64,000 bases of DNA. It comes from Populus alba. Its lineage: Eukaryota > Streptophyta > Magnoliopsida > Malpighiales > Salicaceae. Positions 12,477-21,604 of the stretch are shown here, one piece after another. The notes under the pieces are model-generated. The model made no database searches, was not told where the DNA came from, and worked only from the letters and a program-made list of their open reading frames with translations. The position numbers and the translations under genes are program-made. Each line of letters begins with the position of its first letter. The stretch's first letter is position 1. The stretch is taken from assembly GCF_005239225.2 (NCBI RefSeq), contig NC_133302.1, forward strand, positions 12,557,991-12,621,990. The letters run 5' to 3'.

Positions 12477-12843
12477 ATTTATATACACATACAACTTAAA
12501 ACACAATGTATCTTTAACCCATGTAACGAGTTTTAGGCTAATGACTCCCAGACCAGTTGGTCTTAGGGCATTAGGTGTTGACACACCCCTACGAGCTTAA
12601 CAACTCGGGTTGCAGATACTAATACGTAGATAGTGCAATGTTTGATTCCCTTAAGCTTTTCTCCTTAACCCATGTAACAAGCTTTGGGCCAATAGCTCCC
12701 AAGTCAGTTGACTTTAGGGTATTAGGTGTTAAAACACCCCTTCGGGCTTAATTGCTTAGGTTATGAAGGCTACGAAACCAAACTTATCCACGTTTTATTA
12801 TCATCAATACTATCTTTTCTTTTTCTTTTTCTTTTTTTTTTTC

Positions 12844-12875
<32 letters not shown>

Positions 12876-13565
12876 GCAAATTATATACTATCCTTTACCC
12901 TTAGTTGTTACCTTCAACAAAAGAACATAATTACTGTAATAATCCAATGTGCAACCCACAATCATATGTTAAAGTGTGTGTGTGAAAATGAAGGTTTAAT
13001 AATACTTGTTAAATGAGTATATGAGCAGAATCAAGTGATAACAATGTGAGAGTTTGTAAACCTGAATATTTCAAGAAGTATTATGATAGACCTTGGTAAT
13101 GAAACTTACTAAGATGCGTCTCTAGAGTCAATAAAATTGATTCCATACTCTGCCATCCTAATAACAATTTTGTCAAATGGTTTTAATAATAGCAAAAACA
13201 GTTAGCAAGTTTAGTATTTTTTTTTTTTTTTTTTTTTTTTTTTGGTTTTTAAACTACTACCTCTCTCCCCCCAACCAAAACGAGACATTGTCCTCAATGT
13301 TCGGAGGTAGAAAGATAGAGTATAAAAGACATCACCTGAAACAACGAACAATGACAAACCTGAAATACACTTAAACAAACATAAGAAGTAACAAAACAAA
13401 TAATATGCTATTAATAAAACCAAAAGACATAAGGTTTCACAGATGAAGGCTCAAATCTAATCTAAGCTTTTTACTTTATTTTGACAAAGCATGTATGTAC
13501 AGGTAGTTGTGATTGTGGCTCACATCTTCCCTTGGTTTTACGTCCAAGAACGGCTTAAACGCCCT
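12155..13565 (-). other. Element B 3' UTR, with PPT and hairpin module
   Basis: On the minus strand this is the region between ORFX and the 3' LTR. The PPT (GGTTGGGGGGTG) adjoins the LTR at about 12155-12167. A duplicated hairpin module lies at 12510-12775, followed by T-rich simple runs near 12430-12475, 12815-12875 and 13218-13245. A second PPT-like motif with GAGGACAATG lies at about 13262-13300. At about 13470 the last ~30 bp of LOG join directly to sequence just after ORFX, so the LOG gene has been deleted. Confidence 0.8.
12510..12775 (-). repeat. Duplicated hairpin module in the 3' UTR
   Basis: Two ~150-bp modules begin at 12514 and 12665 (TTAACCCATGTAAC). Each has two short stems. 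The first stem is AGACCA-GT-TGGTCT in one copy and AAGTCA-GT-TGACTT in the other, with paired changes that keep the stem. The second stem is GGTGT-TGAC-ACACC in one and GGTGTT-AA-AACACC in the other. The same module occurs in C (52080-52360) and E (60880-61150). Confidence 0.8.
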
Positions 13566-14117
13566 CTATGGGTCGGGGATAGGCTTCCCATCCAGTTTTC
13601 TTAAAAACTGGCAAACAGGGTCTTTTTTTAGTCAGATTCCCAAGACTAAGTCGATCATGTTCTTTATGGAATTTGTGGCCATAAATCATGAAATTACACG
13701 ATGCACATCTCCACTAGGATGCGTCTCAAGGGTCAACAAAAGATTATCTAAAGACCCTTTACTCAGGCCATCCTTAATGAATTGTATCTTATCTTCACGG
13801 TTTACAGATACCATTCCTAAAGAACGACATGTCATATTACAAGTCCATCTAGCACATCGATGACAGACTTTCAGTCGTTTTGCACGACGTTTCTTTGCAA
13901 AAGTGCTTTTACCTGTTCCAGGCATGTGTGAAATGAAAGAATTGGATGACTCACCTGATAATCGAACCTTTGCTTCAATTAACCAACGGATATCTTCAGG
14001 AATTCCATGATTCATTAACAACCTCAATCTTGCACACCTAGCACGGTAAATGTTATTAATCGCATTTGGAGGCAAAGCGGGAAAATACCTTTTCAACTTT
14101 TCAAGAGTGGTGTCCAT
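13566..14117 (-). pseudogene. ORFX (element B), frameshifted
   Basis: ATG at 14117 (minus) starts MDTTLEKLKRYFPALPPNAI. The Cys/Arg block (KVCHRCARWTCNMTCRSLG) is intact. The frame breaks near 13690, where single extra bases occur relative to 62700-62720. The expected end PIPDP-stop is at 13566. This copy would be nearly intact if the extra bases are assembly errors. Function unknown. Confidence 0.8.
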
Positions 14118-14329
14118 TTTCAAAAGAGAATTAGAGAAGCGATTCAAAGAAGGAAGAAAGAGCTAAGAATTATACAAACATATACAGATATCAGTTATTT
14201 GGGAAACTGAAAGAACCGACTTAAGAGTCACGGAGTACCGTTATCCGCCATTTGACCGGGGTGAGAGACTAGCAAAACAAAAGTCACACTAAAAAGCAAC
14301 AAAAAAAATGTGAGAAAAACAAAATAATC

Positions 14330-15180
14330 AACCTTTATCAATAAGATTATTCAAACCAATGGATTCATTTTCACTAGGAAACTCATCAAAGTAAGCTTTT
14401 AAACGATGTTCATTTACCTTCAAAACATTGTCATTCTTTGGATTCTCAATATCAAGGGCCCCATAAGGATACACATGTTTCAAAATAAATGGACCGCTCC
14501 ATCTTGATCTTAGTTTTTCAGGAAACATAAAATGGAGTTGAGAATTATAAAGCAAAACTTTTTGACCAGTATCAACTTTTTTGACAATTTTCACAAGTTT
14601 TGCAGAATGCATGTGTGTCCTTAAACATGGTGGGCCAATAAAATCCATTTTGTAAGATTTTTGCAATCGTCTCTCTTGATGAGAATTGACTCCCACATGC
14701 TTCAGAATGACAAAGTTTAATGACATTACTTACCTCATTGTCGGGAATGCATTTTTGAAATATTTGATCAGGACAATTTTTGAATAAGTAAGGGTCATCT
14801 AAGTAAAAGTTCTTCACTTCGTTCAAAAACTTTCCTTTGTCTTCGGTACTCCAGTGAGCTGGCAAATCTCCTGTTGCAAGAAAATTGATATTTTTAGCAA
14901 ACCAAGGCATTGAACTGAGAGAAAGTAAGGATTCTTCAGGAAAGTAATCATCGATTGGTGTGATGTCAGATATCAAATCTGTTGTCACTCTTGACAAAAG
15001 ATCGGCATAAATATTTTCGGTGCCTTTTTCATCCGTGATTTCTTCCTGAGAATAAATCATTTGCAAATCTTCATATTCATCCAACTCAATTTTACTCAAA
15101 GTAGATTCAAGTTGATCATGAACTAATTCTTCAATATGATCTACTTCTTGTAAATCATTATCATCTCCAGGCTGCTTGCA
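14330..15180 (-). pseudogene. Element B pol remnant: RNase H tail, integrase zinc region and C-terminus fused
   Basis: In the sense direction an acidic linker (ELDEYEDLQMIYSQEE) runs straight into KGTENIYADLLSR, which normally follows RNase H, so reverse transcriptase and RNase H are missing (junction about 15035). The integrase HHCC region follows (CHSEACGSQF…CKTCENC, 14572-14700). It then joins [12 protein letters not shown] sequence of the integrase C-terminus near 14580, so the DDE core is also gone. The C-terminal part ([13 protein letters not shown] equivalent) runs to 14333. Two separate internal deletions therefore removed all catalytic polymerase and integrase residues. Confidence 0.82.
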
Positions 15181-15640
15181 AACGTTGAAAATATTTCATC
15201 TCTAATGTCATGTTTCCAAAAGATAACTTCATGAGTCCCATTCCTACAATTAATCAATGCATTAGAAGTTGCAAGAAACGGACGTCCTAAAATAATAGGA
15301 AATGAATTACAGCTTCAACAGGTTGCGTGTCCAATGACAATAAAATCCACAGGATAAATGAATTTATCGACTTGTACTAACACATCTTCAATTATTCCTC
15401 TAGGCACTTTTACAGATCTATCAGCGAGTAAAAGAGTTACAGAAGTTGGTTTTAACTCACCTAGATTTGAGACTTTGAAAAACTGAATATGGAAGTAAAT
15501 TCACACTAGCTCCAAGATCAAGTAAGGCTCTTTCAATTTTATGTTCTCCAATAAAGCAAGAAATTGTAGGACAACCAGGGGTCTTTATATATTTCAAAGC
15601 ATTATTGTTTTGAAGAATGGCACTTACTTGTTCGGCTAAA
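15181..15640 (-). pseudogene. Element B aspartic protease region, frame-broken
   Basis: The protease core ALLDLGAS (minus strand, near 15500-15520) keeps the catalytic Asp that element A has lost. The ILGRPFLATSN-type block lies near 15280. Several one-base differences from 24400-24720 interrupt the frame. Confidence 0.7.
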
Positions 15641-17406
15641 AAAGGCTTTCTTTTTCACATCAGTTTTCTCTTCACAGTGCACAAATCTTTCAAAAATTTT
15701 AGCATATGGAAGGAACTGTTAATAGCATCCAACAAAGGTTATATTGATCCTTACCTGTTTGAAAATTTCAAAAGATTTCAGAGTGTTGACTAACTCCCTC
15801 TTGTTTTGATCATGGCATGAGGAAATTGGAAGTGCTTGCGGGAATCAGCCTTCTTCTTTGCATATTTTTAGTTCAACCCCTTCCTTACGCCTCAGAGATA
15901 TGACTCATCATCTTTCCTCATAAGAAGGTTCAAGAATGGGTTTCAATAACCTACCACTTACGAAGAGTGATTAACTAATGATTTGCTTTAGACTTGATCT
16001 CATGTGGTATGGCTTCCAGAACCACTGGCTAGTTGCATTGTATAATTGCCCTGTTGGAATCATTGTTGTGTGAGAAGGAACTTAATCCTTTCTCCTTGGA
16101 AAACTGAGAGCTAGATGTTTAATGTTTGCAAAGAGGCATTTGGTAAAATCTGTGACATCTTTGGAGCAAGTTGAGGTTTGATGTGGCCTCCTGGCTTTGC
16201 AATTATGTGAATGCATGCAATATTTTCTCACAAATTCTGTGCTAGGTGAACGTGGAAGCAAAATGTAGTCAGTATCCATGAGAATTTTGGAATCTAGGTG
16301 TGGCCTTGAAAGACGCGTGGTCTGTGAGTTGTGGTTATTATTTGTTGTCACTGCTTCAAATGATATTTGGGTGATGGTCTCTCCACCGAGGGGTTATATG
16401 TTTGAGTGCATAGGTAAATTGGTGTATTGGTTGGGGTTTTGGAACTGGTTTAGAAGGCTATGGAGCTTGTTCATGGAGGCATTTCCTTGAAAGAAGGCAA
16501 AGTTGGGACAATTATTTGTTGCATGCTCATTTGTTTCACAGATTTGACATACAATGTCTTTGAACAGATTTTTAATTGACCACTCTTTTTTAATTCTAGT
16601 GCCTCGACTTTTCTAGCTAAAGATGCAAACTTGGCTTGGAGATCATGATCTTCCCTAAGGTTGTGCATACCTCCACTAAGATGTATGAGGTTGAGTTTTA
16701 CTTGGTGCCTCATAAGTACCTGTGGTGTCCCAATTTTGAGCATTTTCGGCTAGCAAGTCTAGGTACTCCATTGCTTCATTAGGGTCTTTATCTTCAAAAG
16801 TTCCATTGCACATCAATTCAACCATTTGCCTATCTCTAGGTGTTAAACCCTCATAAAAATGTGAAACCAATCTCCATGTTTCAAAACCATGGATGTGGGC
16901 AAGTATTAAGCAAATCTCGATACCTATCCCAACATTGGTAAAATGTTCTCCTGGCTTTTGAGTGAAAGTGATGATTTGTCTTTTGAAAGAGTTTGTTCTG
17001 TGAGATGGAAAAAACTTCTTTAAAATTGTTGTTGCATATCATCCCAAGCACGAATGGATTCCCGGTCTCAAATTTTGTAGCCATGTTTTAGCTTTTATCT
17101 TTTAATGAAAAAGGAAAAAGCTTTAATCGAATGGTGTTCATGCTACAATTTGAGTCATTATAGGTATTTACAGACCTCCTCAAAATTCCCTTAAATGCAA
17201 GTATGGATTTTCTAAGTCTAAGCCATGAAAAGATGGTAAAAGTTGAATAATGCCTGGCTTAAAATTAAAATGAGATGCATCAGGAGGGAAAACTATGCAT
17301 GAGGGTGCACTTGTTCTTGTGGGATTCATGTGGTCTCTAAGTGTTCTCATACGGTTATTCTCATTATTTCTCATTATGAAGTGATTGATTATTCTTCTTC
17401 GGCCAT
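15641..17406 (-). pseudogene. Element B gag, fragmented by small indels
   Basis: The start corresponds to ATG at 17406 (MAEEDNQSLHNENNENN in element A). The retrotransposon gag core (RTLRDHMNPTRTSAPSCIVF, FHGLDLENPYLHLREF, FYEGLTPRDRQMVELMCNG) appears in pieces across 16680-17374. At least six shifts occur where element A (24931-26441) differs by one base each. Gag forms the virus-like particle and packages the RNA. Confidence 0.8.
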
Positions 17407-17616
17407 ATTTTCTGAAAATGATGAGGATACCCTACAAAGTCGACCACTTAATGTACGTGACCAAACTCTCATACACTTGTAAGCAGAGAAATAAAAGGAA
17501 GAAAAGAAAAGAGAAGAAAAAGAAACAAAAGAAAACAAAAGAAACAAAGTTAAATAAAATGAAAAGTGAAAAGAGAGAAATAAAATAAAATATTATAATT
17601 TATACAAGAATTTACC

Positions 17617-17634
17617 TCCCCGGCAACGGCGCCA
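17617..17634 (-). other. Primer-binding site, tRNA-Asp (element B)
   Basis: On the minus strand TGGCGCCGTTGCCGGGGA is complementary to the 3' end of plant tRNA-Asp (CCCCGGCAACGGCGCCA). It lies six bases inside the 5' LTR. An Asp primer is typical of Athila-type elements. Confidence 0.9.
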
Positions 17635-17640
17635 AAAACT

Positions 17641-19405
17641 TGACACGACCAAAAGCTTGATGTCTTATTCCCAGTGCAGGAGTGTCGAAGTAATAAATAA
17701 CCCGGCAAGACCGGGGTCGAACCACAGAGGAGGTTAATTGTATAAAATTATAAATAACAAACGCAACAATAACAATAATAACGATAATAATAACAATAGT
17801 ACTACTAGTAATAGTAATAATAATAATAATACTGCAGTACGTGGCGTTGTTATAACCTGAGAATGATCTAAAGATCGGTCACAGTTTCCAGCCTATATAC
17901 TGACTTTATGAAAAGATCAAAGATTATATTATATAATACAAACAAAATGTAAATAATAATAATAATAACAATGATAATAATAATAACAACAGAAGATGAA
18001 GAAATTAATGAGAACTTTGAGATAAAAGATTAACGTAAGGATTAAACAATGATAAAAACAAATGTCAAGGGTTAGAGGATCCACTAATGGTACTTCAAAC
18101 AAGTATAATATAAACTCTTATTACTCAATTGGAAACCACACATAAAGGAGGTTCCAATTAGATTATAAATTGTTAACATGATTACATTAATTATCTTATT
18201 GAATAAAGCTAATACTTGTAAATGTTGGCAGGCATTCATGATTATAACTTATGTTAACAACAAATCAAGTTCCTTTCATAGCTCAGGTGTCGGTTAAACC
18301 ATACAGTATGGGCTATGAAAGTGCCAAGTATTTGTTGTACCAGTGTTACACAACATAAATCTAGATTAACCATTTAACAAGCAAAGTATTAAAGTGAACA
18401 AGATAACAAAATATAAAACATGTTATTATCCAACGTTAAGGTCCATGTTAAGTTTATATTATACTTGTTCTTACACCATTAGTGTACCCTTTTCACCTTG
18501 ACATAATTAACTTAGCTAAACATAATGAAAAGAAAGAAACATAAATGAACAAGATAAGAACATAAAGGAGAAAGAGGTTAACTAAGTAAAAGAAAGGAAA
18601 TGAAGTGCATAAACTTTGATATTAATGAAAGCAAAAACATAAGCAATACAAAGAGAGAAAGCAAGAGCATGATCTTGATCTGGAAACCAAGATGCCCTCA
18701 ATACATGGTAAGTGCCTCCTTTTATAGGCCAAAATTTGGAACTATTGATTTGTTGACTAATTGATGAGTGGGTGGCCACATCTTGACTAGATAACAATCC
18801 TTAATCTTCTTGTCTGATTCAAGACGTCATTGCTAACATCATAATTTGCCCAGAATCCTCAAGAATGTTCTAGGAAATTGTCTCAGCTTCCAACAAAAAA
18901 AAGATGAGGTCATTTAGACTTCTAGAACTCAAGATATGGGCTGAACACTAAATAGTGTTTGGGGCTGCAGGACAGCTTCGGACTTCTTCGTTGTTCCTTC
19001 AATTTAGACTTCAAAACGACCTTTTCAAATCTTGGGCTCCGCATGAAAGTTGTAGGATTTTGTCTTACCTTTCCATCCATATAAAGTGGACCTAAATCCG
19101 AAATCTAGAGCTCCAGATATTGATCCAATTACCGAGCAATGTTCCGGTTTGGACTGCACCGACATCTCTTTTCTAAGTTTGGCCATCTCTTTGTCCTTTA
19201 ACTTTCAATGCTTAAACTCATCAATCAATCCTTTTATTTATGTGATAGTCCTGCATTTAAAATGAGCATTTACCATAAATTAAGGTATCTTATAATATTA
19301 AACTTTGTTATTATAAAAACATTTTTAGTTAAGGAGTTATTGATACTTCATGTGCAAAATGATGATATAAAACCTTGATAAACATGCACTTTTAAGTACT
19401 AATCA
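17641..19405 (-). repeat. Element B 5' LTR
   Basis: 1,765 bp, the partner of 10400-12154. About twenty differences from the partner are visible and nearly all are single-base insertions or deletions, often in homopolymers. Substitutions are very few. That pattern is unlike ordinary LTR divergence. Confidence 0.92.
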
Positions 19406-19410
19406 GTTTG

Positions 19411-19614
19411 ATTTAGGTTTCTGTTATGAAAGAGGAAGGGAAGAACGACAGGCAGCTGCTGTTTTGGGAAGAGGATGGATCATCCTCTCTCTCCTCCTTG
19501 TATTTATACTCCCCATCAAATGAGGTGGGTTGTTTGGGGGTTGGTTTAGATGTGTTCTTATCCTTGTTTTGGTCTATCTAAAACCGGTTTTACCCCTCCG
19601 TCCCAGCTCTGCAT
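19411..19614. other. Solo LTR, stretch right of element B
   Basis: This is continuous with 9971-10399 once element B is removed. It contains GTATTTATAC near 19500, a possible TATA element, after a CT-rich tract. No gene is visible. Confidence 0.5.
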
Positions 19615-19905
19615 CGCTGTTGATCGAGAAATCAGCAACGAAAACTACATCGCCGCCGATCAAGAAATCAGCAGGAGAAACTACATCGCTATCGATCAAG
19701 AAATGGGTAGCGAAAACTGTGTCACAGCCGATTTCTGCATCAGTAGCGAAAACTGCGTCACTGCCATTCCAAAATCGGTAGCGGAAATTGCGTTACTGCC
19801 GATCAAGAAATCGACAGCAGAAACCGCGTCGCTGCAGATCAAGAAATGGGCAGTGGAAACTGGCGTCGCTGCCTAGATCAAGAGAAATTGGTAGCGAAAA
19901 CTGAG
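19615..19905. repeat. ~36-bp minisatellite, about eight degenerate copies
   Basis: Units start GATCAAGAAATC and contain AGCGAAAACT…TCGCTGCC. The core AGCGAAAACTG resembles the unit at 8900-9545, so both ends of this LTR expanded related motifs. Open frames through the array show 12-residue repeats and are by-products. Confidence 0.8.
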
Positions 19906-19911
19906 TCATCA

Positions 19912-19913
<2 letters not shown>

Positions 19914-19962
<49 letters not shown>
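19914..19962. repeat. (CT)n(AT)n microsatellite
   Basis: A CT dinucleotide run of about 20 bp is followed by about 28 bp of AT dinucleotides. It lies 20 bp before the right end of the solo LTR. Confidence 0.95.
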
Positions 19963-19964
<2 letters not shown>

Positions 19965-19981
19965 CTTTTTAGGTGTTTATA

Positions 19982-20067
19982 GACTTAGTCTTGGAAATCT
20001 GACTAAAAAAGACCCTGTTTGCTAGTTTTTAAGAAAACTAGATGAGAAGCTTATCCCCGACCCATAG
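19982..20067 (+). pseudogene. ORFX, 3' part (element A)
   Basis: This resumes the ORF broken at 7476: GACTTAGTCTTGG encodes the RLSLGNLTKKDPVC region of the intact form. The frame contains a TAG where other copies read CAG (VC-Q-F). The end matches PIPDP-stop at 20065-20067. The LOG leader begins about 45 bp downstream. Confidence 0.8.
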
Positions 20068-20240
20068 AGGGCGTTTAAGCCGTTCTTGGACGTAAAATGA
20101 AGGGAAGATGTGAGCAACAATCATAACTACCTGTACATGCACATGATTTTTCAAAATAAATAATTAGTAAAGAGAGAGAGCATGTGTGAGACTACAATTG
20201 GCCTACATATAAGTGGTATGATTGCATTTTCAATTTCTCA

Positions 20241-20250
20241 TTTATAAATT
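20241..20250 (+). promoter_or_regulatory. TATA-like element in the LOG leader (element A)
   Basis: TTTATAAATT lies about 70 bp upstream of the LOG ATG and is conserved in C (about 40050) and E (minus strand, about 62423-62430). It may be a core promoter or part of a 5' UTR captured with the gene. Sequence alone does not decide this. Confidence 0.4.
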
Positions 20251-20314
20251 CTTCTCTTACTTTCCTTCATTTCTACTCAACCCATACATTCATCAAATAT
20301 AGAAGTGTATATAT

Positions 20315-20977
20315 ATGGCAGGTTTCTCAAGTCATCACATAAGAAATATATTTGTGTTTTCGGTGGATCCAGTCCTGGGAAAGAAAAAGAGTTTTTAGAA
20401 TCAGCAAATCATCTTGGTCAGGTACTAGCTGAGAGAAAGATTCATTTAGTGTATGTATGGGGGAGGTAGCCTTGGTTTAATGGGGGGTGTGTCAATGGCT
20501 GTATTTTTAGGAGGCAGTCAAGTTTTGAGGGTTATCCCTAAAGCTTTAGCAAATGGGGACATCATTGGAAAAACAATTGGAGAGGAACTACAGGTCCCCA
20601 CAATGTCTTATCGACTGAATGCCATGTTTAACCATGTTGATGCCTTCATTGCCTTACTAGATGGTCTAGGCACATTGGAAGAGCTCTTTCATATTTCCTC
20701 TTGGGCCCAACTGCACATTCACAATAAACCTATAGGTTTGTTAAATGTTAATGGTTTTCTTATTGATAAATTGTTTGTCTTTTCTTGATCAAGCTGTGGA
20801 ACAGGAATTTCTAACATCTTCGGCACAACAAATCATAATCTCTGATGCTACTGCTGAACAATTGATTGAACAACTACAATCTTTCATCCCTATCATTGAT
20901 CCCTGTATGAGTCGCCTAAATTGGTAAACTAAGGAAAGCCGTAAAAAGCTTATATTAGATTTGAGCCTTCATTTGTG
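20315..20977 (+). pseudogene. LOG-like: LOG-type cytokinin-activating enzyme, pseudogene (element A)
   Basis: This is a full-length intronless copy of a plant LOG protein, the lysine-decarboxylase-like family that releases active cytokinin from its riboside 5'-monophosphate. Recognisable blocks are the SSHHIRNI start, YGGGSLGLMGGVSMAVFLGGSQVL, DRLNAMFNHVDAF, GLGTLEELFHISSWAQLHIH, GLLNVNGF and the C-terminus RKKLxLDLSLHL. Two-base insertions near 20355 (ATAT) and 20452 (GTATGTATG) break the frame, and another shift lies near 20765. The PGGxGTxxE motif reads LDGLGTLEE, so the Pro-Gly is also lost. The catalytic-region Arg (SYRLNAM) remains. It has no introns, unlike typical plant LOG genes, which indicates capture through RNA. 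Confidence 0.9.
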
Positions 20978-21604
20978 AAACCTTGTGTCTTTTGGTTTTA
21001 TTAATAGCATATCATTTTGTTTTGTTACTTCTTATATTTGTATAAGTGTGTTTTAGGTTTGTTATTATTCGTTGTTTCAGGTGATGTCTTCTATACTCTA
21101 TCTTTCTACCTTAGGACAATGTCTCATTTTAATTAAGGGGAGAGGGTAGTAGTAGTTGACATTAAAAAAAAAAAAAAAACTAACTTACTACTGTTTTTGC
21201 TATTATTAAAAACCATTTGACAAAAATTGTTATTAGGATGGCAGAGTAAAGAGGAAATTTTACTGACTCTTAAGACGCATCTTAGTAAGTATCATCACCA
21301 AGGTCTATCAAAATACTTCTTGAAATATTTAGGTTTACAAACTCTCACATTGTTATCACTTGATCCTGCTTATATACTCATTAAACAAGTATTCTTAAAC
21401 CTTCATTTTCATACATTAGAACATAATAATAATAAAAGAAAAAAAAAGAAAGAAAAAAAAAAGAAAAAAAAGAAAATAAAATAATAATCCCAACCCAAGG
21501 AACTTAACCTTAAACATTAGAACATAATATTGTTTTCTTCCAACAAAAGCCCCATCATCTATGTTTTCATACATTAAGTACATAAAAAGAAGGTTTATTA
21601 ATAT
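20978..21604 (+). other. Element A 3' UTR, inverted portion
   Basis: This matches the 3' UTRs of B, C and E. A PPT-like AAGGGGAGAGGG lies at about 21137 after GGACAATGTCTCATTTT. An A-rich tract lies at 21430-21480. The duplicated hairpin module is missing, deleted between about 21430 and 21490. The 3' UTR homology ends at the inversion join at 21604/21605. Confidence 0.75.

Larger units (their letters stand above)
10400..19405 (-). mobile_element. Element B: complete but internally deleted Athila-type retrotransposon
   Basis: Flanking GTTTG (10395-10399 and 19406-19410) is a 5-bp target duplication. The LTRs are 10400-12154 and 17641-19405 (TGA…TCA ends). On the minus strand the order is LTR, tRNA-Asp PBS, gag, protease, fused RNase H tail/integrase zinc region, integrase C-terminus, ORFX, 3' UTR, PPT, LTR. 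Reverse transcriptase, most of RNase H, the integrase core and LOG are deleted, so B depended on proteins from other copies. It is the youngest insertion in this stack because it lies in a solo LTR that lies in element A. Confidence 0.92.
7477..19981. mobile_element. Large solo LTR, ~3.5 kb without its own insertion
   Basis: The insert interrupts ORFX and is flanked by GACTT at 7472-7476 and 19982-19986, a 5-bp target duplication. It begins TGTAACA. It ends GTGTTTATA, which could be a decayed TGTTACA. Removing element B and its duplicated GTTTG leaves about 3,494 bp. There is no gag or pol, so I read it as a solo LTR. A non-autonomous element is possible. It contains four minisatellite blocks. 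A TATA-like GTATTTATAC lies near 19500. Confidence 0.75.
6460..21604. other. Inverted segment of element A
   Basis: From 6460 the sequence reads as plus-sense integrase C-terminus, ORFX, LOG and 3' UTR. The element on both sides (1-6459 and 21605 onward) is minus sense. Flipping this block restores the normal order seen in element E. The left join loses about 13 bp of 3' UTR. The right join loses about 95 bp of integrase, the segment between the [11 protein letters not shown] and LEEIRNDAY motifs. Both breakpoints are internal to the element, so this is a rearrangement of one copy and not two insertions. The solo LTR at 7477-19981 and element B lie inside it. Confidence 0.8.

Noticed and set aside
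19550..19876. ORF with 12-residue repeats as a repeat protein
   Set aside because: It is a translation of the 36-bp minisatellite and is open in two frames at once.
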